From Facklamia languida CCUG 37842 (lineage in GTDB: Bacteria; Bacillota; Bacilli; Lactobacillales; Aerococcaceae): a stretch of 64,000 nt of DNA. Made by a program: the position numbers and the translations under genes. A model generated the notes under the pieces. That model saw nothing but the letters and a program-made list of their open reading frames with translations, was not told the DNA's origin and did not search any database. The stretch spans positions 1,071,387 through 1,135,386 of the forward strand of contig NZ_JH601133.1 in the NCBI RefSeq assembly GCF_000245795.1, read 5' to 3'. This document shows positions 54,246 to 62,477 of the stretch, one piece after another (within the stretch, counting starts at the first letter, position 1; each line of letters starts with the position of its first letter).

Positions 54246-54496
54246 AATTTAAACCTCCTTATTCAATCTAACCTTATCATAGTCAAAAGAATAAGGTTCA
54301 GCTAAGTAAATTTGAGATTTATTTATGAAATTTTTAAATGAATAGAGGGGAATTATGAAAGATATCTACTTTTTAAGCAGCAAAAAAAACTTATCATCCG
54401 ATGATTGATCAATTAATCACAAACCATGGATGAACCAATAGGTTATTTTTGATTGATTGAATAAGATAATAAATATTATGGTCGAATATCAAATGC
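54246..54496. other. Intergenic stretch with divergent promoters and a short ORF
   Basis: A frame at 54355-54408 starts with ATG after AGAGGGG and encodes MKDIYFLSSKKNLSSDD; skipping one A in the A8 run would extend it to about 25 codons, so it may be a decayed gene start. Promoter-like TATTAT at 54474-54479 lies upstream of the flavoprotein leader. Confidence 0.35.
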
Positions 54497-54580
54497 GGTT
54501 GACCCTTTACCATTGTCTAGGTAGGATAAAGCTGTTGTCTATAGGTCCAACCTTACTGGCGAGTCAACCTAGAGACAAGC
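54497..54580 (+). ncRNA. Structured 5' leader of the flavoprotein/Ssu-type genes (candidate)
   Basis: GGTTGAC (54497-54503) can pair with GTCAACC (54563-54569), while TTGTCTAGGT (54513-54522) and TTGTCTATAGGT (54535-54546) both can pair with ACCTAGAGACAAG (54567-54579). The pairings are mutually exclusive and end just before the AAAGGAGG of the next gene. It fits a riboswitch-like or attenuator leader, but no known class is recognised. Confidence 0.35.
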
Positions 54581-54607
54581 TTATAAAAGATTAAAGGAGG
54601 AAAAAGA

Positions 54608-55726
54608 TTGTCAAAGTATTATGACGAGGCCAGAAGTTTCGGTGAGAAGTATCTCGCACCTTTTGCTAGAGAGGCAGACCAGAAGGGTGCATTTCCACGG
54701 GAAGCGATCCAAGCGCTTAGAGAGAATGGTTATTTTGGTTTGGTGATACCAGAAGCTTATGGTGGTCAAGGCCAAGATATCGGTGCTCATGCAGAAGTTT
54801 GTACGGCACTAGCAGAATGGGATGCTTCGGCTTCTCTTTGCTATATGATGTCGAATGTAGGGGCCTATTGTTTATCGCTCTATGCTGGAGAAAAGTTAAA
54901 GCAGGAAATTTTGCCAAAAGTAGCTTCAGGGGAAGCTATTTTAGCCTTAGCCTATTCAGAGACAGGAAATGGGACACACTTCTATTTACCAGAAATGGAA
55001 GAAGTAACCGAGGACGGCTATTCGATTTTAAATGGACGCAAAAGCTTTGTAACAACAGCTAGAGAGGCTGATTATTATTTGACAATCAGTCGTAATGTAG
55101 AAGATGGTTCGACGAACTTATGGGTTGTACCATCTAATACAGAGGGTCTATCTTTTGAATCTAATTACGATGGAGTGGGTCTACGTGGAAATGTATCAGA
55201 CCCAATGGTTTTAAAGGATGCCAAAATTGACCACTTCTATCGGATCCAAGGAAATGGTGATGGAGATCGATTAATCTTTTTAGTAGGCTTAGCTTCATCT
55301 TCAGCTGGAATTGCGATGGCGATTGCTAGAGAAGCGACTCGCTATGTTAAAGAACGAACTTACTCCAATGGACGTTCATTGGGAGAGATTGAAACAGTTG
55401 AAACCAATTTAGCTGAGCTTTATGCCCGTGCTTATGCAGCGAGAGAGACACTTTTTGCAGCGGCTTATAATGTTCAATCTGGAGCTGAGGATGGTTTTCA
55501 GAATGTGAATGCTGCACGCATTGTAACGACTTCGGCTGCTGTCAAAAATGGTAGTCAAGGGATGCGATTAGTAGGTGGTATTGGATATGTGCGGGGTAAG
55601 AATCCAATGGAACGCTTAATGCGGGATTCTTTAGGCGCTCAAGTTATGGCGCCCGGCTATGATGTCTTGAGAGTTTGGCTTGGTCGCCAGCTAGTTGGTT
55701 TACCTTACTTGAAAGGAATTGACTAA
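54608..55726 (+). CDS. Acyl-CoA-dehydrogenase-fold flavoprotein lacking the catalytic Glu
   Basis: 372 aa, normal family length. The N-terminal helical domain (EAYGGQGQDIGAH), middle beta domain (ALAYSETGNGTHF, GRKSFVTTA) and C-terminal bundle (GSQGMRLVGGIGYV, MERLMRD) are clear. At the position of the acyl-CoA dehydrogenase catalytic Glu (usually Y-E-G-T) the sequence is QVMAPGYDV, so Glu is replaced. Related folds without the Glu include flavin monooxygenases such as DszC/SfnC used on organosulfur compounds. It starts with TTG after AAAGGAGGAAAA. It precedes an Ssu-type transporter, supporting a desulfurisation role. Confidence 0.75.
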   Translation: MSKYYDEARSFGEKYLAPFAREADQKGAFPREAIQALRENGYFGLVIPEAYGGQGQDIGAHAEVCTALAEWDASASLCYMMSNVGAYCLSLYAGEKLKQEILPKVASGEAILALAYSETGNGTHFYLPEMEEVTEDGYSILNGRKSFVTTAREADYYLTISRNVEDGSTNLWVVPSNTEGLSFESNYDGVGLRGNVSDPMVLKDAKIDHFYRIQGNGDGDRLIFLVGLASSSAGIAMAIAREATRYVKERTYSNGRSLGEIETVETNLAELYARAYAARETLFAAAYNVQSGAEDGFQNVNAARIVTTSAAVKNGSQGMRLVGGIGYVRGKNPMERLMRDSLGAQVMAPGYDVLRVWLGRQLVGLPYLKGID

Positions 55727-55882
55727 ACCTGTTGGATCCATAGAATCTTGTTGGTAACAAATCTTTTCGAGATTAGCACTTTAAGATCTGTTTATATTGT
55801 TATATAAATGATTACGATTGCTCTATAGTCACTTGGAATACATAATTCGGTTAGACGCTTTGTAAATTTAAGGAGGATAAAG

Positions 55883-56932
55883 ATGAAAAAAGCATGTCAA
55901 TTTATTTTAGCAGTTATCTTGTTAAACATTGTTGTAACGATTGCACCCAATCAAATTCATGCGGAAGAAAAGTTTAAGATTCGCTGGGCACAAGGCTTGA
56001 GTGGTAATGCAATGGTGACGATTGCCAAAGAACAGGGATACTTTGATGAATATGGACTCGAAATTCAAGAGATTCCACTAGAAGGGCCGTCAGATACTTT
56101 TTCTGCTCTAAATAACGGTCAATGTGATATTGTCTCCAATGAAGGGACAAACGCTCCACTTCAAAATATTTCTGCGGGAAATGATTTGATGATTTTTGGC
56201 GGTCACATGGTGGCGGGTGCGATGCCAATTATTGCACCAGCAGGAACTAAGTGGAATGGTGTAGAAGACTTATTAGGTAAGAAAGTAGCAGGAAGTCCAA
56301 CTGGATACTACATCTCAGGTCCTTTACTTGATAAGGGATATGATCCAGCAAATGAAATCACTTGGTTAGAATTCGATGATGACAAGGATAAAGTAATGGC
56401 TGTTGCAACAGGAGAAGCAGATTATGGTGTAATCGGCACCAACCAAAACTATGCTATCTCATTATCAAATGAAGTTGAAGTAATGGCTTATTTAGATGAT
56501 GTACTCCCTAACTATTCTTGCTGCCGCATGGTGACTCGTCGTGATTTCTTTAATGACAATAAAGAAGAATTCAAAAACCTACACAAGGCTCTACTAAAAG
56601 CAACAAAATATTTCTATGAAAACAAAGATGAAGTCGTTCAAATGACCATGGATAAATTAGGTGCAAACAGAGAATATGTAGAGGCATATATTAAGAGTGA
56701 GCACTATATCATTCATCCAGACCCACTAAAAAAACCTGTCCTACGAGCTTGGGATTGGTTAGGTCAATTAGGAATCCTAGATGCACGATCTAAAGATGTT
56801 AATATTGAAGATCACTTAGATAATGAGGTCTACCTTCAAGCCTTGACGGAGTTAATCGATGAAGTACCTGAAGATCAAAAGGCTTGGTATCAAGAACAGA
56901 TGGCATACTTTGAGGAAAACAACCAAGACTAA
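55883..56932 (+). CDS. SsuA/NMT1-type substrate-binding protein, secreted
   Basis: 349 aa. A signal peptide ends at QIHAEEK (about residue 28); there is no lipobox Cys, unlike most Gram-positive binding proteins. The mature fold shows WAQGLSGNAMVTIAKEQGYFDEYGL, GPSDTFSALNNGQCDIV and LGKKVAGSPTGYYISGPLL, the SsuA/TauA/NMT1 family. It would bind a sulfonate-like, taurine-like or aromatic ligand for the next two genes. AAGGAGG precedes the ATG. A perfect 17-bp stem-loop follows its stop. Confidence 0.85.
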   Translation: MKKACQFILAVILLNIVVTIAPNQIHAEEKFKIRWAQGLSGNAMVTIAKEQGYFDEYGLEIQEIPLEGPSDTFSALNNGQCDIVSNEGTNAPLQNISAGNDLMIFGGHMVAGAMPIIAPAGTKWNGVEDLLGKKVAGSPTGYYISGPLLDKGYDPANEITWLEFDDDKDKVMAVATGEADYGVIGTNQNYAISLSNEVEVMAYLDDVLPNYSCCRMVTRRDFFNDNKEEFKNLHKALLKATKYFYENKDEVVQMTMDKLGANREYVEAYIKSEHYIIHPDPLKKPVLRAWDWLGQLGILDARSKDVNIEDHLDNEVYLQALTELIDEVPEDQKAWYQEQMAYFEENNQD

Positions 56933-56950
56933 TGGCGATAACGGATGAAA

Positions 56951-56990
56951 AGCCAAAGAAATTGAATCGATTTATTCAATTTCTTTGGCT
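56951..56990 (+). repeat. Perfect 17-bp stem-loop after the binding-protein gene
   Basis: AGCCAAAGAAATTGAAT pairs exactly with ATTCAATTTCTTTGGCT around a 6-base loop. No T-run follows, so it more likely stabilises the binding-protein mRNA or partly attenuates the downstream genes than fully terminates. Confidence 0.75.
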
Positions 56991-57022
56991 CGTTTATGAT
57001 ATTTTATGATGAGAGGTGACAT

Positions 57023-57820
57023 ATGAGTTATATTCAAGTTGATAATCTCGTGTTCTCCTACAAGGGAAGCGATGAAATTATCCTGAAAGATATTAACTTT
57101 ACAGCGGAAAAGGGAGAGATCATAACGATCCTTGGACCTTCTGGATGCGGTAAGAGCACGCTCTTAAAGCTCTTAGCAGGACTTCAAATTCCTAGTCAAG
57201 GTCGTATTCAAATGAATGGTCAAGACATCAAGTCTGCCAGTTTAGATCGTGCTTTTGTGTTTCAAAATTATGGTCTCTTTCCTTGGATGAAGGCTGGCGA
57301 GAATATTGAACTGGCTCTAAAACAAAAGTTTCCGAAACTTTCAAAGGATGAGGTTAAAAAGCGGATGTTTCATTTATTATCACAAGTAGGACTTGGAGAG
57401 GAAGTCGCTCATAAGCTTCCGAAAGAATTATCAGGGGGAATGCAGCAACGTTGTTCAATTGCTCGTGCCTTGGGTATCGATTCACCTGTACTTCTTATGG
57501 ATGAACCATTCGGCGCTTTGGATGCTATTACACGCGCTAAACTTCAAGACTTGTTGCTCGATCTGATGGAAGAATTTGAGCAAGAGAAGACGGTTTTCTT
57601 TGTCACTCATGATGTTGATGAGGCAATTCTTCTTGGCACCCGGACAATCGTCTTAGGTCAGAAACCCTCTAGTATCCTCTACGATGTGAAGGTTCCATTA
57701 TTGAAAGGGGAAGATCGTGCGACTTTATATGAAGATCCAGCGATCCTAGAACTTCGTAATCAGCTTCTTTATTACATTAATTTGGATATCTCCAAACGGG
57801 TTGATGAGGAGGATCAATAA
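57023..57820 (+). CDS. SsuB/TauB-type ABC ATP-binding protein
   Basis: 265 aa. Walker A GPSGCGKSTLL, Q loop FQNYGLFPWM, signature LSGGMQQRCS, Walker B LLMDEPFGALD and the switch His VTHD. The F-P-W region and overall length match nitrate/sulfonate/bicarbonate importers. It powers the permease encoded immediately after it (1-base gap). GAGAGGTGAC precedes the ATG. Confidence 0.92.
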   Translation: MSYIQVDNLVFSYKGSDEIILKDINFTAEKGEIITILGPSGCGKSTLLKLLAGLQIPSQGRIQMNGQDIKSASLDRAFVFQNYGLFPWMKAGENIELALKQKFPKLSKDEVKKRMFHLLSQVGLGEEVAHKLPKELSGGMQQRCSIARALGIDSPVLLMDEPFGALDAITRAKLQDLLLDLMEEFEQEKTVFFVTHDVDEAILLGTRTIVLGQKPSSILYDVKVPLLKGEDRATLYEDPAILELRNQLLYYINLDISKRVDEEDQ

Positions 57821-57821
57821 G

Positions 57822-58589
57822 ATGAAGAAAACTATTCGTTTCATTAAGAATTATTGGGTCACCGGCCTCCTGTTTTTAGGACTGTATTTTACATATGTCT
57901 ACTTATCTAATAATGATAATGTTAATAAGCTTTTATTTCCACCTGTCGATCAAATCATAAAAGCTTTTGGAGAAGTTAATTTAACTTTCTTTGATAATAT
58001 GCTTGGATCCTTCGGTTTGATGATTCCGTCTTTAATTATTGCTTTAATTATTGCATTGGCTTTGGGGACAATCATGGGTTTAAGTCCTTTCTGTCGCCGT
58101 GTATTGTATCCGATTATTTATACAGTGAGTGTGGTCCCCTCTATTCTTTTATCACCCTTTGCCTTGGTATTAGCACCAAATTTCAAGCTCGCATCGATTT
58201 TTTTGATCGCATATAATATCATTTGGCCAACGCTGTTTGCTACGATTAATGGAATTATCACGATAGACCGTGTGTATTTAGATATTGCCGATACGCTGGA
58301 AATAAAAGGGGTTAAGCGCCTGTTCAAGGTCCTATATCCGGCTGCAATGCCTTCCATCTTTTCAGGTTTGGTCACTTCGATTCGGGGAACTTTCTTGATT
58401 CTAGTCTTTGCGGAGATGTATGGAACTCAGCTAGGAATGGGTTACTTCGTCAAGAAATATACAGATTATGGAATGTATGACTATGCATGGGCCGGTCTAC
58501 TATTTATGATCTTTATCCTCTTGATTGTCATGCTGGCATTCGAGAAAGCTAAAGAGCGAACACTTCGATGGACAATCAATGACAAGTAA
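57822..58589 (+). CDS. SsuC/TauC-type ABC permease
   Basis: About 255 aa with six membrane helices. The EAA-like loop DIADTLEIKGVKRLFKVLYPAAMPSIFSGL (about 155-185) contacts the ATPase. ATG 57822 is preferred because GAGGAGGATC lies just upstream, inside the ATPase gene; the earlier ATGs would overlap that site. It completes the importer with the binding protein and ATPase. Confidence 0.9.
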   Translation: MKKTIRFIKNYWVTGLLFLGLYFTYVYLSNNDNVNKLLFPPVDQIIKAFGEVNLTFFDNMLGSFGLMIPSLIIALIIALALGTIMGLSPFCRRVLYPIIYTVSVVPSILLSPFALVLAPNFKLASIFLIAYNIIWPTLFATINGIITIDRVYLDIADTLEIKGVKRLFKVLYPAAMPSIFSGLVTSIRGTFLILVFAEMYGTQLGMGYFVKKYTDYGMYDYAWAGLLFMIFILLIVMLAFEKAKERTLRWTINDK

Positions 58590-58775
58590 ACATCTAGACC
58601 AGTGTTATTTCTAGTCTTGTAAGATGATCGATCTCTTTGGGTGAAATCTTAAGATGTGAATCGATTCAGTCTTAAGGAACAGGGTGAATTGTAGGATAAA
58701 TGATGTATCCCATATCAACTCATTTAACAAAGGGAATAATCAAAAAACTTCTGAATAAGAGATTCAGATTCGAGA

Positions 58776-58812
58776 CGAACCTTACATGAAAAAATGTAGG
58801 GTTTGTTTTTTT
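58776..58812 (+). terminator. Terminator after the Ssu-type transporter
   Basis: CGAACCTTACAT pairs with ATGTAGGGTTTG (one mismatch) around GAAAAA, followed by seven T. Confidence 0.85.
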
Positions 58813-58965
58813 ATTTAATTTTGGGAATCAAATAAAACTATCTGTGCCAAATTTTTTGAAAGATTTACCAGTTAGAATCTCTTATCAAAAATGGCTCTTC
58901 TTTCTAATCGGATTAACAATAACTTCTCTATCATATTAGTGATTTACAGGTAAAAATCAATAAGC

Positions 58966-58995
58966 GCCAACCGCAAGAGCGGATGGCTTTTTTTA
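58966..58995 (+). terminator. Second terminator before the Pho promoter
   Basis: GCCAACCGC pairs with GCGGATGGC (one mismatch) around AAGA, followed by T7. It insulates the phn promoter. Confidence 0.8.
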
Positions 58996-59048
58996 CTTCT
59001 AATTTACATAAACTTTACGTAGTATTAACATTTCTCTGGTAAGATAAT
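58992..59048 (+). promoter_or_regulatory. PhoP-box promoter of the phn cluster
   Basis: TTTACT (58992), TTTACA (59003), TTTACG (59014) and TTAACA (59025) begin exactly 11 bp apart, matching the direct-repeat PhoP box of Bacillus (TTAACA-like, 11-bp period). A GATAAT -10 lies at 59043-59048 with no good -35, as expected for a PhoP-activated promoter. It predicts induction of phn genes on phosphate starvation. Confidence 0.75.
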
Positions 59049-59077
59049 TTTGATCACAAATAAAGGAGATTGAATGC

Positions 59078-59995
59078 ATGAAGAATTTGTTTAGAAATAT
59101 GTTATTAGGTCTGACGCTTGTTTTCTGTTTAGTAGTAGGTACGACTTCCAGTCAAGTCCTTCATGCGGAAGACCAAAAGCCTCTACAAGTCCAATTTGTT
59201 CCGACCAATAATGATGGGTCGATGGAGGCGAAAGCTAAGCCACTTGGAGAATACTTGTCTAAGAAATTAGGTCGTGAAGTCAAAGTAACCTTGGCAACAG
59301 ACTACTCAACCATTGTTCAAGCCATGTCGTCAGGTCAAGTGGACCTGGGAATCATGCCGCCGGCTGCCTATGTGCAAGCACGTAATTTAAATGCTGCTGA
59401 AGCGATTCTAACTTCAGAATTAGGTAAATTTGATCCAGAAACAGGTCTTCCGCTTGAGGGGGAGACAACAGGCACTTTCAAGGCGGAAGTCCTCGTTAAG
59501 GCAGATAGTGAGATTGAAACACTTGAAGACCTTGTTGGTAAGCGTATCGCAACCTTGAGCCCAGCTTCTGCTTCAGGTTTTATTTATCCAATTGCAGAAA
59601 TGAAAGAAAAGGGTATCGATGTTAAAGACTTAACATTAACAACTGTTAACGATATTCCAAGTATGATCACTTCAATTCTAAATGGTCAACAAGATGCCAT
59701 GTTCTCATTCCAAGGAACGCGTATCGTCTTTGGTAAGGCCTTTCCAGATAATGATCTGATGAAAGACCTCAAGGTGATCTATTTAAGTGAAGGTGATATT
59801 CCGAACGATGCGATTGCGGTTCAACCTTCTATGGATGATGAATTAAGAGAAAAAATCAAAGAAGCCTTCTTAACCATGGGAGATACTGAAGAAGGTCAAG
59901 AAATCATGTCACTCTGGAGCCACATCGGTTATACCGAAGCGGACGAAGCAGCTTATGATACGGTTGAAGACTATACAAAAATTGCTGCGGAATAA
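59078..59995 (+). CDS. phnD: Phosphate/phosphonate-type ABC substrate-binding protein
   Basis: 305 aa. A signal peptide ends near VLHAEDQ (about residue 31), again with no typical lipobox. The mature protein has QVDLGIMPPAAYVQARNL, DLVGKRIATLSPASASGFIYP and the NDAI motif, all typical of PhnD/PtxB/HtxB proteins that bind phosphonates or phosphite. AAGGAGA precedes the ATG. A perfect 15-bp stem-loop separates it from phnC. The ligand is not fixed by sequence. Confidence 0.9.
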   Translation: MKNLFRNMLLGLTLVFCLVVGTTSSQVLHAEDQKPLQVQFVPTNNDGSMEAKAKPLGEYLSKKLGREVKVTLATDYSTIVQAMSSGQVDLGIMPPAAYVQARNLNAAEAILTSELGKFDPETGLPLEGETTGTFKAEVLVKADSEIETLEDLVGKRIATLSPASASGFIYPIAEMKEKGIDVKDLTLTTVNDIPSMITSILNGQQDAMFSFQGTRIVFGKAFPDNDLMKDLKVIYLSEGDIPNDAIAVQPSMDDELREKIKEAFLTMGDTEEGQEIMSLWSHIGYTEADEAAYDTVEDYTKIAAE

Positions 59996-60025
59996 GTAGA
60001 TAGCCAACCAAATCATCAAGTAAAG

Positions 60026-60058
60026 TAAGTAGCGACATAATGATTATGTCGCTACTTA
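60026..60058 (+). repeat. Perfect 15-bp stem-loop between phnD and phnC
   Basis: TAAGTAGCGACATAA pairs exactly with TTATGTCGCTACTTA around TGA, with a weak T-containing tail. It likely favours high phnD over phnCEE expression through stabilisation or partial termination. Confidence 0.8.
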
Positions 60059-60081
60059 TTTAGATAAAGGAGATTCTGATT

Positions 60082-60900
60082 GTGATAGAAATCAATAACG
60101 TGACAAAAGTCTTTAATAATGGGGTCGTCGGTCTTAAGAATATAAATCTGAAGATCGATCAAGGAGAATTTGTTTGTATTATCGGTTTGAGCGGTGCTGG
60201 AAAGTCTACCCTCTTAAGAAGTTTAAATCGGCTCAATGAGATTTCAGAAGGAGAAATCCTAATCAATGGGGAGTCTTTAACTAAAGCTTCACCCAGACAA
60301 CTGCGTCGAATCCGTCGAAATATCGGAATGATCTTCCAACAGTTTAATCTTGTAAAGCGGAATACTGTACAAAAGAATGTGTTATCCGGGCGATTAGGTT
60401 TTTATAATAATCTGCAATCTTTCTTTGGTCTCTTCAAGAAGGAAGATTATGATAAAGTTGCAGAAGCTTTGAAGAAGGTAAACCTGTCAGATAAGTTAAA
60501 AGTTCGCTCGGATGCCTTGAGTGGTGGCCAGCAGCAGAGAGTCTCGATCGCTCGAACGATTGTTCAGGAAGCCGAGATCATCTTAGCCGATGAGCCTGTC
60601 TCTGCTCTCGACCCTGTAACGGCTCGGACCGTGATGAATGACTTTTTGCGCTTGAATCGTGAACTTAATCGCACAATTATAGTAAATATTCACTCTATTC
60701 CGCTCGCCCGTCAATATGCTAGTCGGATTATTGGTATGCGGGCGGGGGAGATAGTCTTTGATGGTCCTGCTAGACTTGCAACAGATGCGAAGTTAAGTGA
60801 GATTTATGGAGCAGAGATTCTAAATGATGCTGCAGACCAAGCAAGCCATCCAGACGTGAGCGAAGCCCCCCTCATTAATGAACCAGCCCAGGAGGTGTAG
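60082..60900 (+). CDS. phnC: Phosphonate-type ABC ATP-binding protein
   Basis: 272 aa. Walker A GLSGAGKSTLLR, Q loop FQQFNLVKRNTV, signature LSGGQQQRVS, Walker B ILADEPVSALDP and the switch His NIHS. FQQFNLVKR is characteristic of PhnC. GTG start after AAAGGAGA. The C-terminus has a loose acidic tail. It precedes phnE by 4 bases. Confidence 0.93.
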   Translation: MIEINNVTKVFNNGVVGLKNINLKIDQGEFVCIIGLSGAGKSTLLRSLNRLNEISEGEILINGESLTKASPRQLRRIRRNIGMIFQQFNLVKRNTVQKNVLSGRLGFYNNLQSFFGLFKKEDYDKVAEALKKVNLSDKLKVRSDALSGGQQQRVSIARTIVQEAEIILADEPVSALDPVTARTVMNDFLRLNRELNRTIIVNIHSIPLARQYASRIIGMRAGEIVFDGPARLATDAKLSEIYGAEILNDAADQASHPDVSEAPLINEPAQEV

Positions 60901-60904
60901 GGTC

Positions 60905-61684
60905 ATGAAGTTGAAAGAAACGATCCATGATCAGCTACCAAAGCAGCTTGCAATCCTAGGCCTAGTAATCTTGCTCTTTATCGGAGCAGGATCGGTCATT
61001 GAAGTCGAGTGGAATGACGTGATTGATAATCATTCACAAGCAGTAGTCTTTTTAAGTGGTTTCCTAAACCCTGAATGGTCCTACCTACCTGAGCTCATTG
61101 ATCCCATGATTGAGACCCTCTTAATGTCCTTAGCAGGTACTTTTCTGGGTGTTATTTTAGCAATTCCAGCTGCTTTTTTAGGGACGCAGCTAGTTACTCG
61201 TAATCTTTTTGTAACGGTTATATTTCGAACGTTTTTTAGCCTGATCCGAACGATTCCTAATTTATTATTGGCTGCTATCTTCGTGGCCATAGTCGGAATT
61301 GGGGAATTAACAGGGGTTTTGACCATCGCCGTTTTTACTTTTGGTATGGTGTCGCAACTCATATTTGGATCGATTGAGACAATTGATTACGGTCCTATTG
61401 AGGCAAATGAATCGATTGGTGCGACCCGATTTCAGTTGGCCATCACTGCGGTTTGGCCTCAGGTTAAGGATGCGGTCTATGGTTATGCTCTCTATGCCTT
61501 TGAAGTGAATGTCCGTGCCTCAGCTGTACTCGGCTATGTTGGAGCAGGAGGAATTGGTGTGATGTTAAATTCGGCGCTTAGTTTCTTTCAATTTGGTCGA
61601 GTCAGTTTAATCATGCTTATGATTCTCTTGATGATCTTCATTACAAATGCTATTAGTAAGTATATTCGAAGGGAAGTGCTATAA
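60905..61684 (+). CDS. phnE: Phosphonate-type ABC permease, first subunit
   Basis: About 259 aa with six membrane helices. The C-terminal YALYAFEVNVRASAVLGYVGAGGIG is the PhnE signature (E-x-N-x-R-x-[SA]). ATG 60905 is chosen since AGGAGGTG at the end of phnC lies just upstream. Its stop shares a base with the next start (TAATG), so it is coupled with the second permease to make a heterodimer. Confidence 0.92.
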   Translation: MKLKETIHDQLPKQLAILGLVILLFIGAGSVIEVEWNDVIDNHSQAVVFLSGFLNPEWSYLPELIDPMIETLLMSLAGTFLGVILAIPAAFLGTQLVTRNLFVTVIFRTFFSLIRTIPNLLLAAIFVAIVGIGELTGVLTIAVFTFGMVSQLIFGSIETIDYGPIEANESIGATRFQLAITAVWPQVKDAVYGYALYAFEVNVRASAVLGYVGAGGIGVMLNSALSFFQFGRVSLIMLMILLMIFITNAISKYIRREVL

Positions 61685-62469
61685 TGGCTAGCCACCATAT
61701 TAAAAAACTTGTCAATCACTTCCTATTAGTGGTCTTACTAAGTCTTATTATTTATGCTTTTTGGTCCTTAGATTATTCGAACCTTGCTAATATGCGTTTG
61801 AATGACTTAGCCAATATGGTTAAAGGCCTTGCTAATCCAGATTGGACTTATGTCTATGATCGCTCAGGGGAGGACCTGGTCTATTTGATGTTCGAGACGG
61901 TATCTATTGCTTTTTACGGCACAATTTTAGGGGTCATTCTATCCATTCCTTTTATTCTTCTCGCTTCAGATGTTGTCTGGGGCAATTGGAAGTGGATCCC
62001 CTTGATTGGTCGCCTCGTCTTAAATCTCTTACGATCTGTTCCAGCCCTCATTTATGCTATTCTTTTTGTCCGAATTGTTGGCCCCGGGGCCTTTGCAGGT
62101 GCGCTAGCTTTGGGGATTCAACTCATCGGCATGCTGGGTAAATTGGTGAGTGAAGAATTAGACCGATCGGATGAAGTGCCAGTCGAGGCGATGAGAGCTT
62201 CTGGGGCTTCAGCCTTTCAGAGCTTTCAGTATGCGAGGATTCCTCAGGTGATAGCTATGTCGGCTTCACATGTGATCAATCATTTTGAAATCAATGTGCG
62301 AAGTGCAACAACACTTGGTTTGGTTGGCGCGGGTGGAATCGGAGCCCCTGTTATTTTTGCTCTACAGCAGCGAAATTGGGGGCGAGTGAGTATCATTTTA
62401 TTAGCAATTATTTTGGTCGTCATCTGTATTGATCTCCTTTCGACACAAATTCGACAACTTATGAAATAG
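61684..62469 (+). CDS. phnE: Phosphonate-type ABC permease, second subunit
   Basis: 261 aa, six membrane helices, ending with INHFEINVRSATTLGLVGAGGIG, the same signature as its neighbour. The pair probably forms the heterodimeric channel driven by PhnC. It is translationally coupled to the first permease and lies 8 bases before the phosphatase gene. Confidence 0.92.
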   Translation: MASHHIKKLVNHFLLVVLLSLIIYAFWSLDYSNLANMRLNDLANMVKGLANPDWTYVYDRSGEDLVYLMFETVSIAFYGTILGVILSIPFILLASDVVWGNWKWIPLIGRLVLNLLRSVPALIYAILFVRIVGPGAFAGALALGIQLIGMLGKLVSEELDRSDEVPVEAMRASGASAFQSFQYARIPQVIAMSASHVINHFEINVRSATTLGLVGAGGIGAPVIFALQQRNWGRVSIILLAIILVVICIDLLSTQIRQLMK

Positions 62470-62477
62470 GAGGTATC

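Noticed and set aside
54246-55882. TPP, SAM or T-box riboswitch controlling the sulfur/flavoprotein genes
   Set aside because: None of the conserved cores (TPP CTGAGA-type, T-box GGTGG-type, S-box motifs) is visible; only a generic structured leader is supported.
60082-62469. Phn transporter as part of a C-P lyase pathway
   Set aside because: No phnG-M genes occur in the window, so only uptake can be claimed.
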